The notes: generated by a model not told the origin, from the letters alone. 42,573 bases of DNA from Alphaproteobacteria bacterium (GCA_009380075.1 WHSO01000026.1:1-42573); one strand, 5' to 3'; shown: positions 23,920 through 33,141, counted from the first letter of the stretch. Made by a program: numbers and translations.

Positions 23920-24018
23920 GGGTAATCGTTGTGTGCTGCCGACAATCAAGGTGGGCTCTGCCGTCCGTCAGGAGCCGGTCTATCCCGCTTCCCGCGGATT
24001 CGCGGGCCGTACCAAATC

Positions 24019-24441
24019 TCAAGCCGGGGTGAATTTCGGCAGGCTGACCCCGGGGCTGACGTCGTCGAAGGTGACCCTGACTTTCAGGTCGCAGGTAACC
24101 TGGTCTGCCGGAATCCCGACGATGTTGGACAGCAGCCGCGGCCCCTCGTCGAGCTCGATCACCGCGACCACGTAGGGTATCTCTCCCTCCCAGCCCTTGT
24201 GGTAGAGCCGTTGGTAAGTGACGAAGCTGAACACCCGGCCGGTGCCTGTCACCTCGGTCCAGTCGTGATCGCCCGACAGGCAGTGCACGCAGCGCTGCGA
24301 TGGCGGGAACCAGAACTTCCCGCAGGCGCGGCATTTTTGCAGGACCAGTCGGTGGTCGCGGGCGGCGTCCCAGAACGGCTGCGATTCGGCGGACGGCCGG
24401 GGCAGGGGCTTGAGGTAGGTGTCTTGCGTTTCGGCGCTCAT
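24019..24441 (-). CDS. DUF35 Zn-ribbon/OB-fold protein
   Basis: A 140-residue OB-fold protein with an N-terminal zinc ribbon: Cys-x2-Cys in KCRACGKFW and Cys-x2-Cys in QRCVHCLSG (about residues 36-54). The OB part contains GRVFSFVTYQRLYHKGW and PYVVAVIELDEGPRLLSN. DUF35 proteins bind acyl-CoA and pair with SCP2-type thiolases, as in the ChsH2-DUF35/Ltp2 steroid side-chain aldolase and in archaeal HMG-CoA synthase complexes. Its ATG overlaps the thiolase stop by four bases (ATGA), which indicates translational coupling and a complex. It is the last gene of the trio CoA-transferase, thiolase, DUF35. Confidence 0.9.
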   Translation of the reverse strand: MSAETQDTYLKPLPRPSAESQPFWDAARDHRLVLQKCRACGKFWFPPSQRCVHCLSGDHDWTEVTGTGRVFSFVTYQRLYHKGWEGEIPYVVAVIELDEGPRLLSNIVGIPADQVTCDLKVRVTFDDVSPGVSLPKFTPA

Positions 24442-25625
24442 GTGGCGGTTCCGAGGATCAGGGTGGAATGGCATACGGTATTGCCGCCGTGGCCGGAGAC
24501 GATGCAGGTTTTGGCATCCTTGACCTGCCGGTCGTTGCCATAGATGCCCTGCAACTGGCGCACGCCCTCGACGATCTGCAGCACCCCTTCGCAGTGGGCC
24601 TCCGACAGCTGGCCGCCCGAGGTGTTGGTTGGCAGCCGGCCGTCGAGCTTGAGCGCGCCGGAAGCGACGAAGGGGCCGCCCTCGCCCTTCCTGCAGAAGC
24701 CGTAATCCTCGATCTGCGTCATCACCATGTAGGTGAAGCAGTCGTAGATCTGGGCGCAGTCGATGTCGTCGGGGCCCAGGCCGGCCATGGCGTAGGCTCG
24801 CGCGCTCGACGGCCCCGCCGCGGTATTGACCATGTTGTCGTCGGCGAACCAGCCGGTGAGGTTGTTGTGGGTGCCGAACCCCTTGATCAGCACCGGCCGC
24901 CGGCGCAGGTCCTTCGCCCGCTCGCGCGTCGTCACGATCATGGCGCCGGCGCCGTCGGAACGGAGCGAACAATCGAGCAGGCCGAACGGCTCCACGATCA
25001 TGCGCGCTTCGCGGTAGTCCTCCAGCGTCAGCGGCTTTTTCATCATGGCTTCGGGATTGCGCAGCGCGTGCTCGCGGAAGGCCACGGCGATGGCGCCGAA
25101 CTGGTCGCGCGTGGTGCCGTAGAGGTGCATGTGCCGACGGGCGCCGAACCCGTGCATGGCCGGGGCGCCGAACAGGCCGTATTCGGGGCCAAACTCCGAC
25201 GATTCCATTTCCTCCGAGCGGGTAGCGGAGCGCATCCGCGCCTCCTCGCTGCGGTGGGTGCGCGACCAGGAATCGCGGCCGTAGCCGCACAGCACGGTAG
25301 TGCACAAACCGGCCTCGATCGCCATGACGGCGAGGATGACCGAGAGGATCTGGCTGGCGCCGCCGTTGGTCGCCGTGGTGGAGAAGTTGGCGTTGATGCC
25401 GAGCCGTTCGCCGATCAGCTGGTGGAAGGTGTAGATGTCGTCGGGCCCGCGGACCAGGAGGCTGTCGATGTCGCGGGCCCTGAGCCCGGCATCGTCCAGC
25501 GCGTTGACGCAGGCCTGTTCCACCAGCCCGATGGCGCTCATGTGCGGAACCTTGCCGAGCGGCGAGTTGCCGACGCCGACGATGGCGTATTTGTCGCGGT
25601 AGGCGGTGTTGGGCTCGATGTTCAT
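24438..25625 (-). CDS. SCP2-type thiolase-like protein without catalytic Cys (probable aldolase partner of DUF35)
   Basis: A 395-residue thiolase-fold protein starting MNIEPNTAYRDKYAIVGVG. The usual nucleophile position (Cys-Ala-Ser) reads ATNGGAS, so the first Cys is Gly, and the C-terminal Cys-x-Gly-Gly loop reads SGHGGN without Cys. Such Cys-less SCP2 thiolases, paired with DUF35, include the Ltp2 retro-aldolases that release a short acyl-CoA from a beta-hydroxyacyl-CoA. Other fold marks are YDCFTYMV and NTSGGQLSEAH. Its start overlaps the CoA-transferase stop by four bases, and its end overlaps the DUF35 start by four. A carbon-carbon-cleaving role on a CoA-activated substrate is inferred; condensation would need a cysteine that is absent. 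Confidence 0.85.
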   Translation of the reverse strand: MNIEPNTAYRDKYAIVGVGNSPLGKVPHMSAIGLVEQACVNALDDAGLRARDIDSLLVRGPDDIYTFHQLIGERLGINANFSTTATNGGASQILSVILAVMAIEAGLCTTVLCGYGRDSWSRTHRSEEARMRSATRSEEMESSEFGPEYGLFGAPAMHGFGARRHMHLYGTTRDQFGAIAVAFREHALRNPEAMMKKPLTLEDYREARMIVEPFGLLDCSLRSDGAGAMIVTTRERAKDLRRRPVLIKGFGTHNNLTGWFADDNMVNTAAGPSSARAYAMAGLGPDDIDCAQIYDCFTYMVMTQIEDYGFCRKGEGGPFVASGALKLDGRLPTNTSGGQLSEAHCEGVLQIVEGVRQLQGIYGNDRQVKDAKTCIVSGHGGNTVCHSTLILGTAT

Positions 25626-26775
25626 TCCGCCGCCTTTCCCGCCCGGATGCCATAGCGCGCGAGGATTTCCGCGGTGTGCTGGCCGTGGGTGGGGGCGGGG
25701 CTGACGATCTCCGACGGCGTGTCGGAGAACGTGACCGCCCCGCCAAGCAGCTTGACCTTGCCGACCTTGGGATGGGGCAGTTCCTTGACCATGCCGAGGT
25801 GCTCGACCTGCGGGTCGGCCAGCGCCTCGTCGAGAGTGTAGATCGGTGCCGAGGGGACATCGGCGGCGAGCAACAGGTCGAGCCAGTGCTGCCGCGGCCT
25901 GGTGGAAAACACCGCCTGAAAGCCCTGGTGCAGGGTGTCGTAGGCCTTGCGCCGGTCGGCCTTGGCCTTGAAGCGCGCATCCTCGATCCATTCGGGATGG
26001 CCGGCGACCCGGCACAACCCTTCCCAGAACTTGGGCGGCGACGACAGGTGCACGACGAAGGCCTTGCCGTCGCCGCCGACGAAGGCATAGACCTGCGCTG
26101 TCTGGGTCCGGGTCTTGCGCTTGGGCACGTCGCCTTCCTCGAAATAGCGCGCCGCGTTCTCGCCGAGGAAGGCGAGCGTGGCGGCGAGAAGCGACGTCTC
26201 GACCCGCTGACCCTTGCCCGTGCGCTCACGCGCCATCAGCGCGCCGAGCACGCCATAGGCGGCCATGATCCCGGTCAGGTGGTCCGACAGCGACACGCCC
26301 ATCGGCTTGGGGTCGTCGAGGTCGGTCAGCACCGACAGCAGCGCCCCCATGGCCTGGCCGACGGTGTCGTAGCCGGCCGCTGGGCGTAGGGGCCTGTGCC
26401 GCCGAAGCCGGTGATGGAACAGTAGATCAGGCGCGGATTCGCCTTCGACAGCTCGTCCCAGCCGAGTCCGAGCCGGTCCATCGTTCCGGTGCGGTAGTTT
26501 TCGATGATGACATCGGCCTTTTCGGCGAGCGCGCGCGCCGCGGCGATGCCCTCACTGGTCTTGAGGTCGAGGATCACGCTTTTCTTGTTGCGGTTGACCG
26601 AGCCGAAAGTGGCGGAATAATCCGCCGCGCCCCAGCCGCGGAACGGGTCGCCGGTCTTCGGGTCCTCGATCTTGATGACCTCGGCCCCGAGATCGCCGAG
26701 CAGCATGCCGGCATAGGGGCCGGACACGTAGCTGGCGAGTTCCAGAACGGTCATGCCGTCGAGTGCATGGGGCAT
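25622..26775 (-). pseudogene. Family III (CaiB/BaiF) CoA-transferase gene with a one-base frameshift
   Basis: The reading frame from the ATG at 26775 (AAGGAGG upstream) encodes the N-terminal 133 residues of a CaiB/BaiF CoA-transferase: LELASYVSGPYAGMLLGDLG, IKIEDPKTGDPFRGW, and the region up to GFGGTGPYAQRP. At about 26374-26376 one base appears to be missing. The protein continues in the next frame with GYDTVGQAMGALLSVLTD and ends IRAGKAAE at 25622. The two pieces joined give a normal family length of about 383 residues. The catalytic Asp of the family lies in the second piece or at the join and cannot be placed safely by eye. The stop overlaps the thiolase ATG by four bases. The frame break could be a real mutation or a sequencing error. 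An intact enzyme would transfer CoA to a carboxylic acid. Confidence 0.85.
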
Positions 26776-27011
26776 GAAACGCCTCCTTGTGGCGCGGTGC
26801 GGCGGTTCCTGGGCGGCCCGCCGTTGGTTGGGTGCCTCCCGCCCGGGCCGGTACCCAAGCCGGTCCGAGGTTATCGCCGCGCCGCGCTCCCGACAATAGG
26901 CGGGACGGGCCTTGTGACGGGCCGGGGCCCGGGATTACCATGCGTTCACGCGGGCGAGGTACGGCACCGTTCCCGTCCGGCAGGCGAATCAAGAACGAGA
27001 AAGGCAGAGTT

Positions 27012-28061
27012 ATGGGAGCTATCGATTCCGACGCCCACGTCGTCGAATGCGAAAGGACTTTTGACTACATCGACCCGGAATTCTACGACCTCAAGCCGCG
27101 GGTGATGGTGCAGAAGACCTCGGACAATGTGCAGCTCGACAACGAAGGCTACGCCCAGAAGGAATACTGGGTGATCGACGGGCGCATCCAGCCCAAGGAA
27201 GGCAACATCGGTCACAACACCACCAAGGAATCGCGCGAGATGGCGGACGTGAAAGGCCGTCTCGCCCACATGGACGAACTCAAGATCGACGTCCAGGTCC
27301 TGTACCCGACCGTGTTCCTGCGCGCCTGGACCCAGGATCCAACGGTCGAATACGCCTTGTGCAAGTCCTACAACCGCTGGCTGGTCGATATCTGGAAGAG
27401 CGCGCCTGACCGCCTCAAGTGGGTGGTCATGCCGCCGCTGCTGTCGCTCGAAAAGACCATGGAGGAGATCGAGTTCGCCAAGGAAAACGGCGCGGTGGGC
27501 GTGTTCCTGCGCGGGCTCGAATGCGAACGCCGGCTCGACAACCCCTATTTCTTCCCGCTGTACGAAAAATGCCAGGACCTCGACTTGCCGATGTGCCTGC
27601 ACTCGGGCAACAATTCCTTCAATGTACGCGACATCTATGCGACGGAGGCCGGCTTCGGCCGCTCCAAGCTGCCGGTGGTGTCGGCCTTTCATTCCCTGCT
27701 GATGGCGGGCATACCGGCGAAGTTCCCCAAACTGCGCTGGGGCTTCATCGAAGTCAGCTCCCAGTGGATTCCCTATGTCCTCAACGACCTGATGATCCGC
27801 ATGCGCCGCAAGGGCAAGCGCATGTCGCCCGATATCCTGGCGGAGAACAATTTCTACGTCGCCTGCCAGGTCACCGACGACCTCGAATACGTTCTCAAAT
27901 ACGCGGGTGAAGGGCAGCTTGTCGTCGGTACCGACTACGGTCATGCCGATACCTCGACCGAGATCGAGGCGCTGCGCAAGATCAAGGACGACGGCAAGAT
28001 TCCGGCCCACGTCGCCGACAGGATCCTCGATTCCAACGCGCGCGCTCTCTACGGACTCTGA
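27012..28061 (+). CDS. Amidohydrolase family protein (amidohydrolase_2), paralogue
   Basis: A 349-residue TIM-barrel metal enzyme starting MGAIDSDAHVVECERTF (D-x-H motif). The barrel His is in CLHSGNNS and the Asp in VVGTDYGHAD. It is clearly paralogous to the protein at 3031-4077: both contain HMDEL-IDVQVLYPTVFLR, RLKWV or RLRWV followed by MPPLLS, GAVGVF-RGLE and the end NARALYGL. The ATG at 27012 matches the start of the paralogue; the ribosome site (AAAGGCAGAG) is moderate. It is divergent from the CoA-transferase gene, with a gap of about 235 bases that may hold both promoters. Members act as decarboxylases or hydrolases on ring acids. The substrate is not readable. Confidence 0.88.
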   Translation: MGAIDSDAHVVECERTFDYIDPEFYDLKPRVMVQKTSDNVQLDNEGYAQKEYWVIDGRIQPKEGNIGHNTTKESREMADVKGRLAHMDELKIDVQVLYPTVFLRAWTQDPTVEYALCKSYNRWLVDIWKSAPDRLKWVVMPPLLSLEKTMEEIEFAKENGAVGVFLRGLECERRLDNPYFFPLYEKCQDLDLPMCLHSGNNSFNVRDIYATEAGFGRSKLPVVSAFHSLLMAGIPAKFPKLRWGFIEVSSQWIPYVLNDLMIRMRRKGKRMSPDILAENNFYVACQVTDDLEYVLKYAGEGQLVVGTDYGHADTSTEIEALRKIKDDGKIPAHVADRILDSNARALYGL

Positions 28062-28150
28062 GGCGCGCCGGTAGCGGGCGGGGATTGGGCGAGGTTCCGG
28101 CGGCGCCCGCTCGCGCTGCCTGAACGGGTGCCGCGCGGGAACAACCGCGG

Positions 28151-29158
28151 TCAGGGGGACGTGCCGATCCCGGGCGATGGCCTGTGTGGATAGGCCGGGC
28201 CCATGCCGACCGATGCGGGCGGGATCGTTTCGGACCGCGGATCCGAACGCATCAGCACGATTTCCACGCGGCGGTTCGCGCGGCGGCCAGCGGCGGTGTC
28301 ATTGCTGGCGATGGGACTGTTGTGGCCGTAACCGATGGTCAGGATGCGGGTTTCGGCGATGCCCATGTCCACGAGACGAGCCTTGACCGATTCAGCACGG
28401 GCGTTCGATATCCGGATATTTTGCTGGGGGTCGCCGCTATCGTCGGTATGGCCGTTGACGACGACCTTGCGGTCCAAGTTTTCCTTGAGGACTTCGACGA
28501 GCGGACTGAGACGGTCGCTGACCTTGGGGTCGAGCGTTGTCGTGCCGGGAGGAAAGCTGGTTTCCGGCAGAGTAATGACGGTATTGCGCTTGTCCACCTG
28601 CACCTTGAAGTCGGGCAGGGTCTGTTCGAGCCGGCGCACCTGGGCCGTATCCCGTTCAGCGGCCGCCGCCGCCGCCGCAACCGCGGCGCGCGGCGCGTCG
28701 TCGTCGGGACCCGCTGGCGTGGCGGTGCCGCCCCTGCCTTCGGCCTGCGGCGGGGGCGCCATCGGCTGGATTTGGGGCGGCGGGGCCGCGGTCGCGCGCC
28801 GCGCCTTCGCCGCGGCAGCCCTCGCCTGTCTGGTCAGGATTTCCAGCCGTGCTTCGGCCCCGCGTGTCTCTGCGACGGCGCGGGCGATATCGACCTGCTT
28901 GCGGCCCAGGTAGGACAGATGGCGCAGTTGCGCGAGGTCTTCCGCCTCCTGTGCCTGGGCCAGCGTCCTTGCAGCAGCGTTCAGCGGAACCCGGGCATGG
29001 CGCGACACGTCCGGATCGGCACGCGATTCCGCGAGGTGCCGGCTGGCGTCGACGTAGACCTCGTCCTTGGCAGGCTCGATCCCGGCGCAGGCGGCGACGG
29101 ACAGGGCGAGGACGATCAACAGCCCGCCCGACCCTGGGTGCAATGCGCCATCATGCAT
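28151..29158 (-). CDS. OmpA-family lipoprotein with DUF4398 region
   Basis: A 335-residue envelope protein. The signal peptide ends in a lipobox (LSVAAC, Cys24), so it should be a lipoprotein, probably of the outer membrane. Residues 30-120 are helical, with a DUF4398-like pattern (LNAAARTLAQAQEAEDLAQL and ARAVAETRGAEARLE). A Pro/Ala-rich linker follows, then a C-terminal OmpA/Pal-type peptidoglycan-binding domain (VVNGHTDDSGDPQQNIRISN, RAESVKARLVDMGI, GRRANRRVEIVL). Its role is to tie the outer membrane to the cell wall. It follows the smaller DUF4398 lipoprotein gene by 22 bases, the usual pairing in this family. GGGAG precedes the ATG at 29158. Confidence 0.88.
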   Translation of the reverse strand: MHDGALHPGSGGLLIVLALSVAACAGIEPAKDEVYVDASRHLAESRADPDVSRHARVPLNAAARTLAQAQEAEDLAQLRHLSYLGRKQVDIARAVAETRGAEARLEILTRQARAAAAKARRATAAPPPQIQPMAPPPQAEGRGGTATPAGPDDDAPRAAVAAAAAAAERDTAQVRRLEQTLPDFKVQVDKRNTVITLPETSFPPGTTTLDPKVSDRLSPLVEVLKENLDRKVVVNGHTDDSGDPQQNIRISNARAESVKARLVDMGIAETRILTIGYGHNSPIASNDTAAGRRANRRVEIVLMRSDPRSETIPPASVGMGPAYPHRPSPGIGTSP

Positions 29159-29180
29159 CGTCGCTCCCTTTCATGATTGG

Positions 29181-29636
29181 TTACCGCGCCGGTGCCGGAG
29201 AACCCCCCGGCGGGGACGCCGGCGGTACGGGTGCGGCCATGGTTGCCTCCTCGAGCTTCGCCTTGGCGCGGGCCGCATCTACCTTGGCGCGGGCGAGGAC
29301 GAGATTGACCTCGGCCTCGGCCAGAAGACGCTCGGCCAGCACGACGTCATCACGGTCGAGCGCATTGCGGCATTCGGCGAGTTTCTCCGCCGCGACGGAC
29401 AATTCGCTCTGGGCGTAAGTCTGAGTTTCCGAAGACCGTGCGACGTCCACCGCGAACCGCATTTCGCCAAGGGATTTGGACAGGTCGCGGCTGCGGTCGT
29501 CGCTGGAACAGCCTGCAAGGGATGCCAGCATGCCCAACGCCACCATGCAGGTGAGGGCATGGCGATATCGGGGCCAGGTGGTCGCGCGGCACATCGCGGG
29601 CGGACTCCGCCCGTACCGGTCGTTTTCAGACGTCAT
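29181..29636 (-). CDS. DUF4398 family lipoprotein
   Basis: A short lipoprotein of 151 residues from the ATG at 29636, or 137 from an ATG at 29594. The lipobox LAGC is at Cys43 of the longer form. The shorter form gives a more normal signal peptide (MCRATTWPRYRHALTC onward) and may be the true start; neither has a good ribosome site. The mature part is mostly helical with ETQTYAQSELSVAAEKLAEC and LAEAEVNLVLARAKVDAARA, the DUF4398 pattern. The C-terminal tail is rich in Pro and Ala. It is encoded directly ahead of the OmpA-DUF4398 lipoprotein and is probably co-transcribed. An envelope-stability role is inferred from the partner. Confidence 0.8.
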   Translation of the reverse strand: MTSENDRYGRSPPAMCRATTWPRYRHALTCMVALGMLASLAGCSSDDRSRDLSKSLGEMRFAVDVARSSETQTYAQSELSVAAEKLAECRNALDRDDVVLAERLLAEAEVNLVLARAKVDAARAKAKLEEATMAAPVPPASPPGGSPAPAR

Positions 29637-29697
29637 ACCGGAAAGACGGCGTTTGGCGGCGCCTTATTCCGGCCGATCCGGGCGGCGGATTAGGCCT

Positions 29698-30198
29698 TTA
29701 ACCCTGGCCGTAGTAGGCGCCGTCCTTATATTTGACGTCGCGGGACACGAAGGTCTCATCGCGGCCGCGGCGTACTTTCCAGTCGTTGTCGTCCATGATG
29801 CGTGTGTCGGGGTGTTTGTCGGCGGCGACGGTGGCGCCGACGCGCAGAAGGACCAGGGGTTCTTCGCTTACGGTCTGGAACCAGTAGAAACAGCCCTTGG
29901 GCAGGAAGATGCCGTCATTGACGCCGAGCTCGCGTTCCTCGCCCCGGGGGCCGTGGAAGCGCGCGCGCCCCGCCAGCACGATGAAGCTGTGGTCCTGGTA
30001 CGGATGCGCGTGCAGCTTGTTCTCGCCGCCCCTGGCGTAAACCTTGATCTTGAGCCACAGGTGTTCGCCGACGGCGAGCGGCGTTTCCGTGTTGCCCGCA
30101 TCGAGCAGTTGGGCGTGCATGCGGAAGAAGCTCGGCTTGACGGCGCTGTCGCCGTCCCAGGGGGCGGGGGTGCTGGCGGGTTCGGTCTGGCTCGACAT
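29698..30198 (-). CDS. Cupin domain protein at the end of the ABC importer operon
   Basis: A 166-residue single-cupin protein. The metal-binding motif 1 reads ENKLHAHPYQDHSFIVLAG (two His ligands, then His again), and motif 2 reads GVNDGIFLPKGCFYWFQ. I choose the ATG at 30198 because AAGGAGA lies five bases ahead; an upstream in-frame ATG at 30222 has no such site. It follows the ATPase gene by about 40 bases on the same strand and is therefore the last gene of the importer operon. Cupins of this size are often dioxygenases or sugar-acid-modifying enzymes. A role in processing the imported compound is plausible but not shown. Confidence 0.82.
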   Translation of the reverse strand: MSSQTEPASTPAPWDGDSAVKPSFFRMHAQLLDAGNTETPLAVGEHLWLKIKVYARGGENKLHAHPYQDHSFIVLAGRARFHGPRGEERELGVNDGIFLPKGCFYWFQTVSEEPLVLLRVGATVAADKHPDTRIMDDNDWKVRRGRDETFVSRDVKYKDGAYYGQG

Positions 30199-30238
30199 CT
30201 CGGTCTCCTTCGAAACGGGCATGCGGTGCGTCCGGACA

Positions 30239-31357
30239 TCAATCCTCGATCAACGCCAGGCTATGGGCAACCGGAAAGACCAGGGTGGCCGTATTACCCG
30301 GCCCGACGTCGGTGTCGGGACGGGTGCGTACCAAAATCAGGGTACCGCCGACCTTGACCTCGTATTCCGAAATCTCGCCAAGGAAAGTTTCGCTCGTCAC
30401 CCGGCCTTCGAAACGGTTCTCCGCCGGCAAGGACGCTGCCGCTGGGCCGCCTGCTTTCGCAATCAGGATGTTCTCCGGCCTAATGACGACGCCGAGCCGA
30501 GGCGTCGCACGCATGGCGGCGGCGAAGGTGCAGGCGACGGGCCCGATCTCGGTCTCGACCCGGGCTCCGGCTCCGGCTGCGATGTCGGTCGCGAGCCGAC
30601 CCCGCAACAGGTTGGTGCGACCGATGAACTGGGCGACGAATTCCGATGTCGGGCGGCCGTAGATATCGCGGGGTGTGCCGAGCTGCATGATCAGGCCGTC
30701 CTTCATCACGGCGACGCGGTCCGAAATGGCCAGCGCCTCGGACTGGTCGTGGGTGACGTAGATGGCGGTGACGCCGGTCTCTTTCTGCAAGCGCTTGAGT
30801 TCGGCGCGCATCTGCTCGCGTAGCTGCGCATCCAGGTTGGACAGCGGTTCGTCCAGCAGCAGAAGCGCCGGTTCGCGGCACAGTGCGCGAGCGAGCGCGA
30901 GGCGCTGCTGCTGGCCACCCGAGAGCAGTGGCGCGGGGCGTTCGGCGAAGCTCGCCAGCCCGACGAGATCGAGCGCGGCCATGACCTTTTCCCGCACCTC
31001 GCGCCGGTTCATGCGTTTTCGCCCGACGGTGAGCGGATAGGCCGCGTTCTCGATCACCGTCATGTGCGGCCAGATGGCGTAGGACTGGAACACCATGCCG
31101 ATGTCGCGCTCGTACATCGGCACGTTGAGGCCGGTCGCGGCGTTGTAGATGTCGCGCCCGGCCAGCGCGATGCGCCCGCCCTCCGGCTTTTCGAGCCCGG
31201 CGATGGCCCGTAGCGTCGTCGTCTTGCCGCAGCCCGACGGGCCCAGCAGGGTGAACAGCTCGCCCTCGCGGATGTCGAAGCTTACGCCGAAGACGCCGCC
31301 GCCCGGGGTGCCGTCGGCGCTCTGGTACTGCTTGAACAGGTCGGTGACGTCGAGCAC
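30239..31357 (-). CDS. ABC transporter ATP-binding protein (FbpC/PotA type)
   Basis: A 372-residue ATPase subunit. Walker A is GPSGCGKTT (about residues 39-47), the Q-loop is VFQSYAIWPH, the signature LSGGQQQRLALARAL (about 142-156), Walker B LLLLDEPLSNLD and the switch His in VTHDQSEAL. A C-terminal TOBE-type regulatory region follows (LGVVIRPENILIA and FEGRVTSETFLGEISEYEV), as in ferric, polyamine and thiamine importers. The start is a GTG at 31357, nine bases after the permease stop, with AGGGAT ahead of it. Together with the permease and binding protein upstream it makes a complete importer. It could also energise orphan binding proteins elsewhere in the window, but that is speculation. 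Confidence 0.93.
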   Translation of the reverse strand: MLDVTDLFKQYQSADGTPGGGVFGVSFDIREGELFTLLGPSGCGKTTTLRAIAGLEKPEGGRIALAGRDIYNAATGLNVPMYERDIGMVFQSYAIWPHMTVIENAAYPLTVGRKRMNRREVREKVMAALDLVGLASFAERPAPLLSGGQQQRLALARALCREPALLLLDEPLSNLDAQLREQMRAELKRLQKETGVTAIYVTHDQSEALAISDRVAVMKDGLIMQLGTPRDIYGRPTSEFVAQFIGRTNLLRGRLATDIAAGAGARVETEIGPVACTFAAAMRATPRLGVVIRPENILIAKAGGPAAASLPAENRFEGRVTSETFLGEISEYEVKVGGTLILVRTRPDTDVGPGNTATLVFPVAHSLALIED

Positions 31358-31366
31358 GCTTAATCC

Positions 31367-33106
31367 CTATCTGAGGTTGAGGCCGTAGCGTCGCGCCAGC
31401 AGCGAGAACAGGATACTGACCACGGTCATCATCGCGGTCCAGATGATGCCCATGGCCGAGAGCTCGCCGACGACGCCGTTTTCCCAGAGATCGAAGATCG
31501 TCACCGCGATGACCCGCGACTTGGGTCCGGCCAGCAGGATGGGGATGGATACCGCCTTGACCGCCACCAGAAAGACGAACAGCCAGCACGTCGCCAAGGC
31601 CGGGGCCACCAGCGGCATGACCACCCGGCGGAAGGTGGTCGCCTGGCGTGCGCCCGACAGGGCCGAGGCCTCCTCCAGCTCCTTGTGGATCTGGAGAATG
31701 CCCGCGTAGGAATAGCGCATGCCGTAGGGCAGGTAGCGCACCATGGAGGCGATGATGATGGACAGCAACGTGCCGTAGATCAGCGGCACCTGGAGGAACA
31801 CCTGCAGGTAGGCGACGCCCATGACGATGGCGGGGAAGATCAGCGGCGCCGAGGCGAGCTGGTCGAGGAGCTGGCCGCCGCGCTGGCGGCGCACGGCGAG
31901 CCAGGCACACAGCGCGGTAACGGGCGCGACGATGCTGGCGCAGGCGGCGCCCAGGATCAGCGTGTTGGCCAGTGAATCCTGGAACAGACCGCCGTGGATG
32001 ACGGTGCGGTAATTAGCGAGCGACATCAGCTTGAGCGCGCCCGCGTGGATACCGTCGTAGTAGGGCAGGAACGAGACCCACATCACGATCCCGACGGGAA
32101 AGCCGATGATGATGAAGAAGAACAGCACCAGCACCCCCGCCGTCAGCCACCGCCACCGGCCGAGGTCCATCACCCGCGGCCGGAAGCCCTTGCCGGTGAT
32201 GGTCTGGAACTTTTCCGCGTGACGCGACAGGCGGTTGTAGCCATAGAGCAGTCCGACGACGATGAACAGGAGCATGACCGAAAACGCGCCCGCCTGGCCG
32301 TAGTTGGCTGGAATTTCCAGCGCCACGGCGGCATAGATGTCGGTGGTCAGCACGCTGACTCCCCCCGGCCGGCCGACAAGCGCCGGGGTTTCGAAGGATT
32401 CGAAGGCGCGGATGAAGATGAGGATGAGGAGCGCCAGGATTCCCGGCATGGCAAGCCGCAGCGTGATGCGGCGGAAGGTGGTGGCGATGCCGGCGCCTGA
32501 CATCATCGAGGCTTCCTCGAAGGCGGCATCGTTCGAGCGGAAAACCGAGGACAGGAGCAGGAACGAGAGCGGCGCGAACTCGATACCCTCGACGATCACC
32601 ATGCCCCACAGGGAATAGATGTTGAAAAGCGGCGTGGACGCGCCCGTCGCCCACATCAGGAACTGGTTCAGCGGCCCGGTCTTGCCGAGCAGCAGAAGGA
32701 AGGACACGGTATAGAGCACGCTGGGTATGCCGAGCGAGATGATCGAGATAATGAAGACGAGGTTCCGGCCTGGCGTGTTGGTGCGCTCGACGATCCACGC
32801 CTGGGTGATGCCCAGCGTGATCGCCACCGCGGCCGAACCGCAGGCATAGAGCGTGGCGTTGATCAGGTTCTGCAGGAAGCGGTCGTTGGCGAAGACCTCG
32901 GCGTAGTAGCGCCAGGTGAAGTCGCCGAAGGAGCCGTCGAAGTTGGTTTCGTACAGGCTCGACTGCACCAGGAACACCGCCGCGGGCACGATCAGGGCGG
33001 CAAGGGCGACAGCCAGCGTCGCCCCTACCGACGACAGCGCGAGCCGGGCGCGCAGCCGCGCGCCTCGGCCGAGGGGCGCCGGTTTCACGTGGTCAATGAC
33101 GGCCAA
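31367..33106 (-). CDS. ABC transporter permease, fused double (FbpB type)
   Basis: A 579-residue inner-membrane protein with about 12 helices, made of two permease domains fused in one chain, as in ferric (FbpB) and related importers. Each half carries an EAA loop that docks on the ATPase: FEEASMMSGAGIATTFRRIT (about residues 193-212) and LEEASALSGARQATTFRRVV (about 475-494). The start is assigned to a TTG at 33106 with a modest purine-rich site; a GTG six codons later is an alternative. It lies between the binding-protein gene and the ATPase gene on the same strand. The C-terminal helix-loop-helix resembles the truncated permease at the left edge of the window. The substrate is probably a small anion or chelate. 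Confidence 0.92.
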   Translation of the reverse strand: MAVIDHVKPAPLGRGARLRARLALSSVGATLAVALAALIVPAAVFLVQSSLYETNFDGSFGDFTWRYYAEVFANDRFLQNLINATLYACGSAAVAITLGITQAWIVERTNTPGRNLVFIISIISLGIPSVLYTVSFLLLLGKTGPLNQFLMWATGASTPLFNIYSLWGMVIVEGIEFAPLSFLLLSSVFRSNDAAFEEASMMSGAGIATTFRRITLRLAMPGILALLILIFIRAFESFETPALVGRPGGVSVLTTDIYAAVALEIPANYGQAGAFSVMLLFIVVGLLYGYNRLSRHAEKFQTITGKGFRPRVMDLGRWRWLTAGVLVLFFFIIIGFPVGIVMWVSFLPYYDGIHAGALKLMSLANYRTVIHGGLFQDSLANTLILGAACASIVAPVTALCAWLAVRRQRGGQLLDQLASAPLIFPAIVMGVAYLQVFLQVPLIYGTLLSIIIASMVRYLPYGMRYSYAGILQIHKELEEASALSGARQATTFRRVVMPLVAPALATCWLFVFLVAVKAVSIPILLAGPKSRVIAVTIFDLWENGVVGELSAMGIIWTAMMTVVSILFSLLARRYGLNLR

Positions 33107-33141
33107 GGCGTTCGTTCCGGTTCTTCTTGTGGTGGGGTCCT

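Noticed and set aside
23848-23949. N-terminal extension of the LysR protein
   Set aside because: The extra 34 residues have no family sequence, start at a TTG without ribosome site, and overlap the likely promoter.
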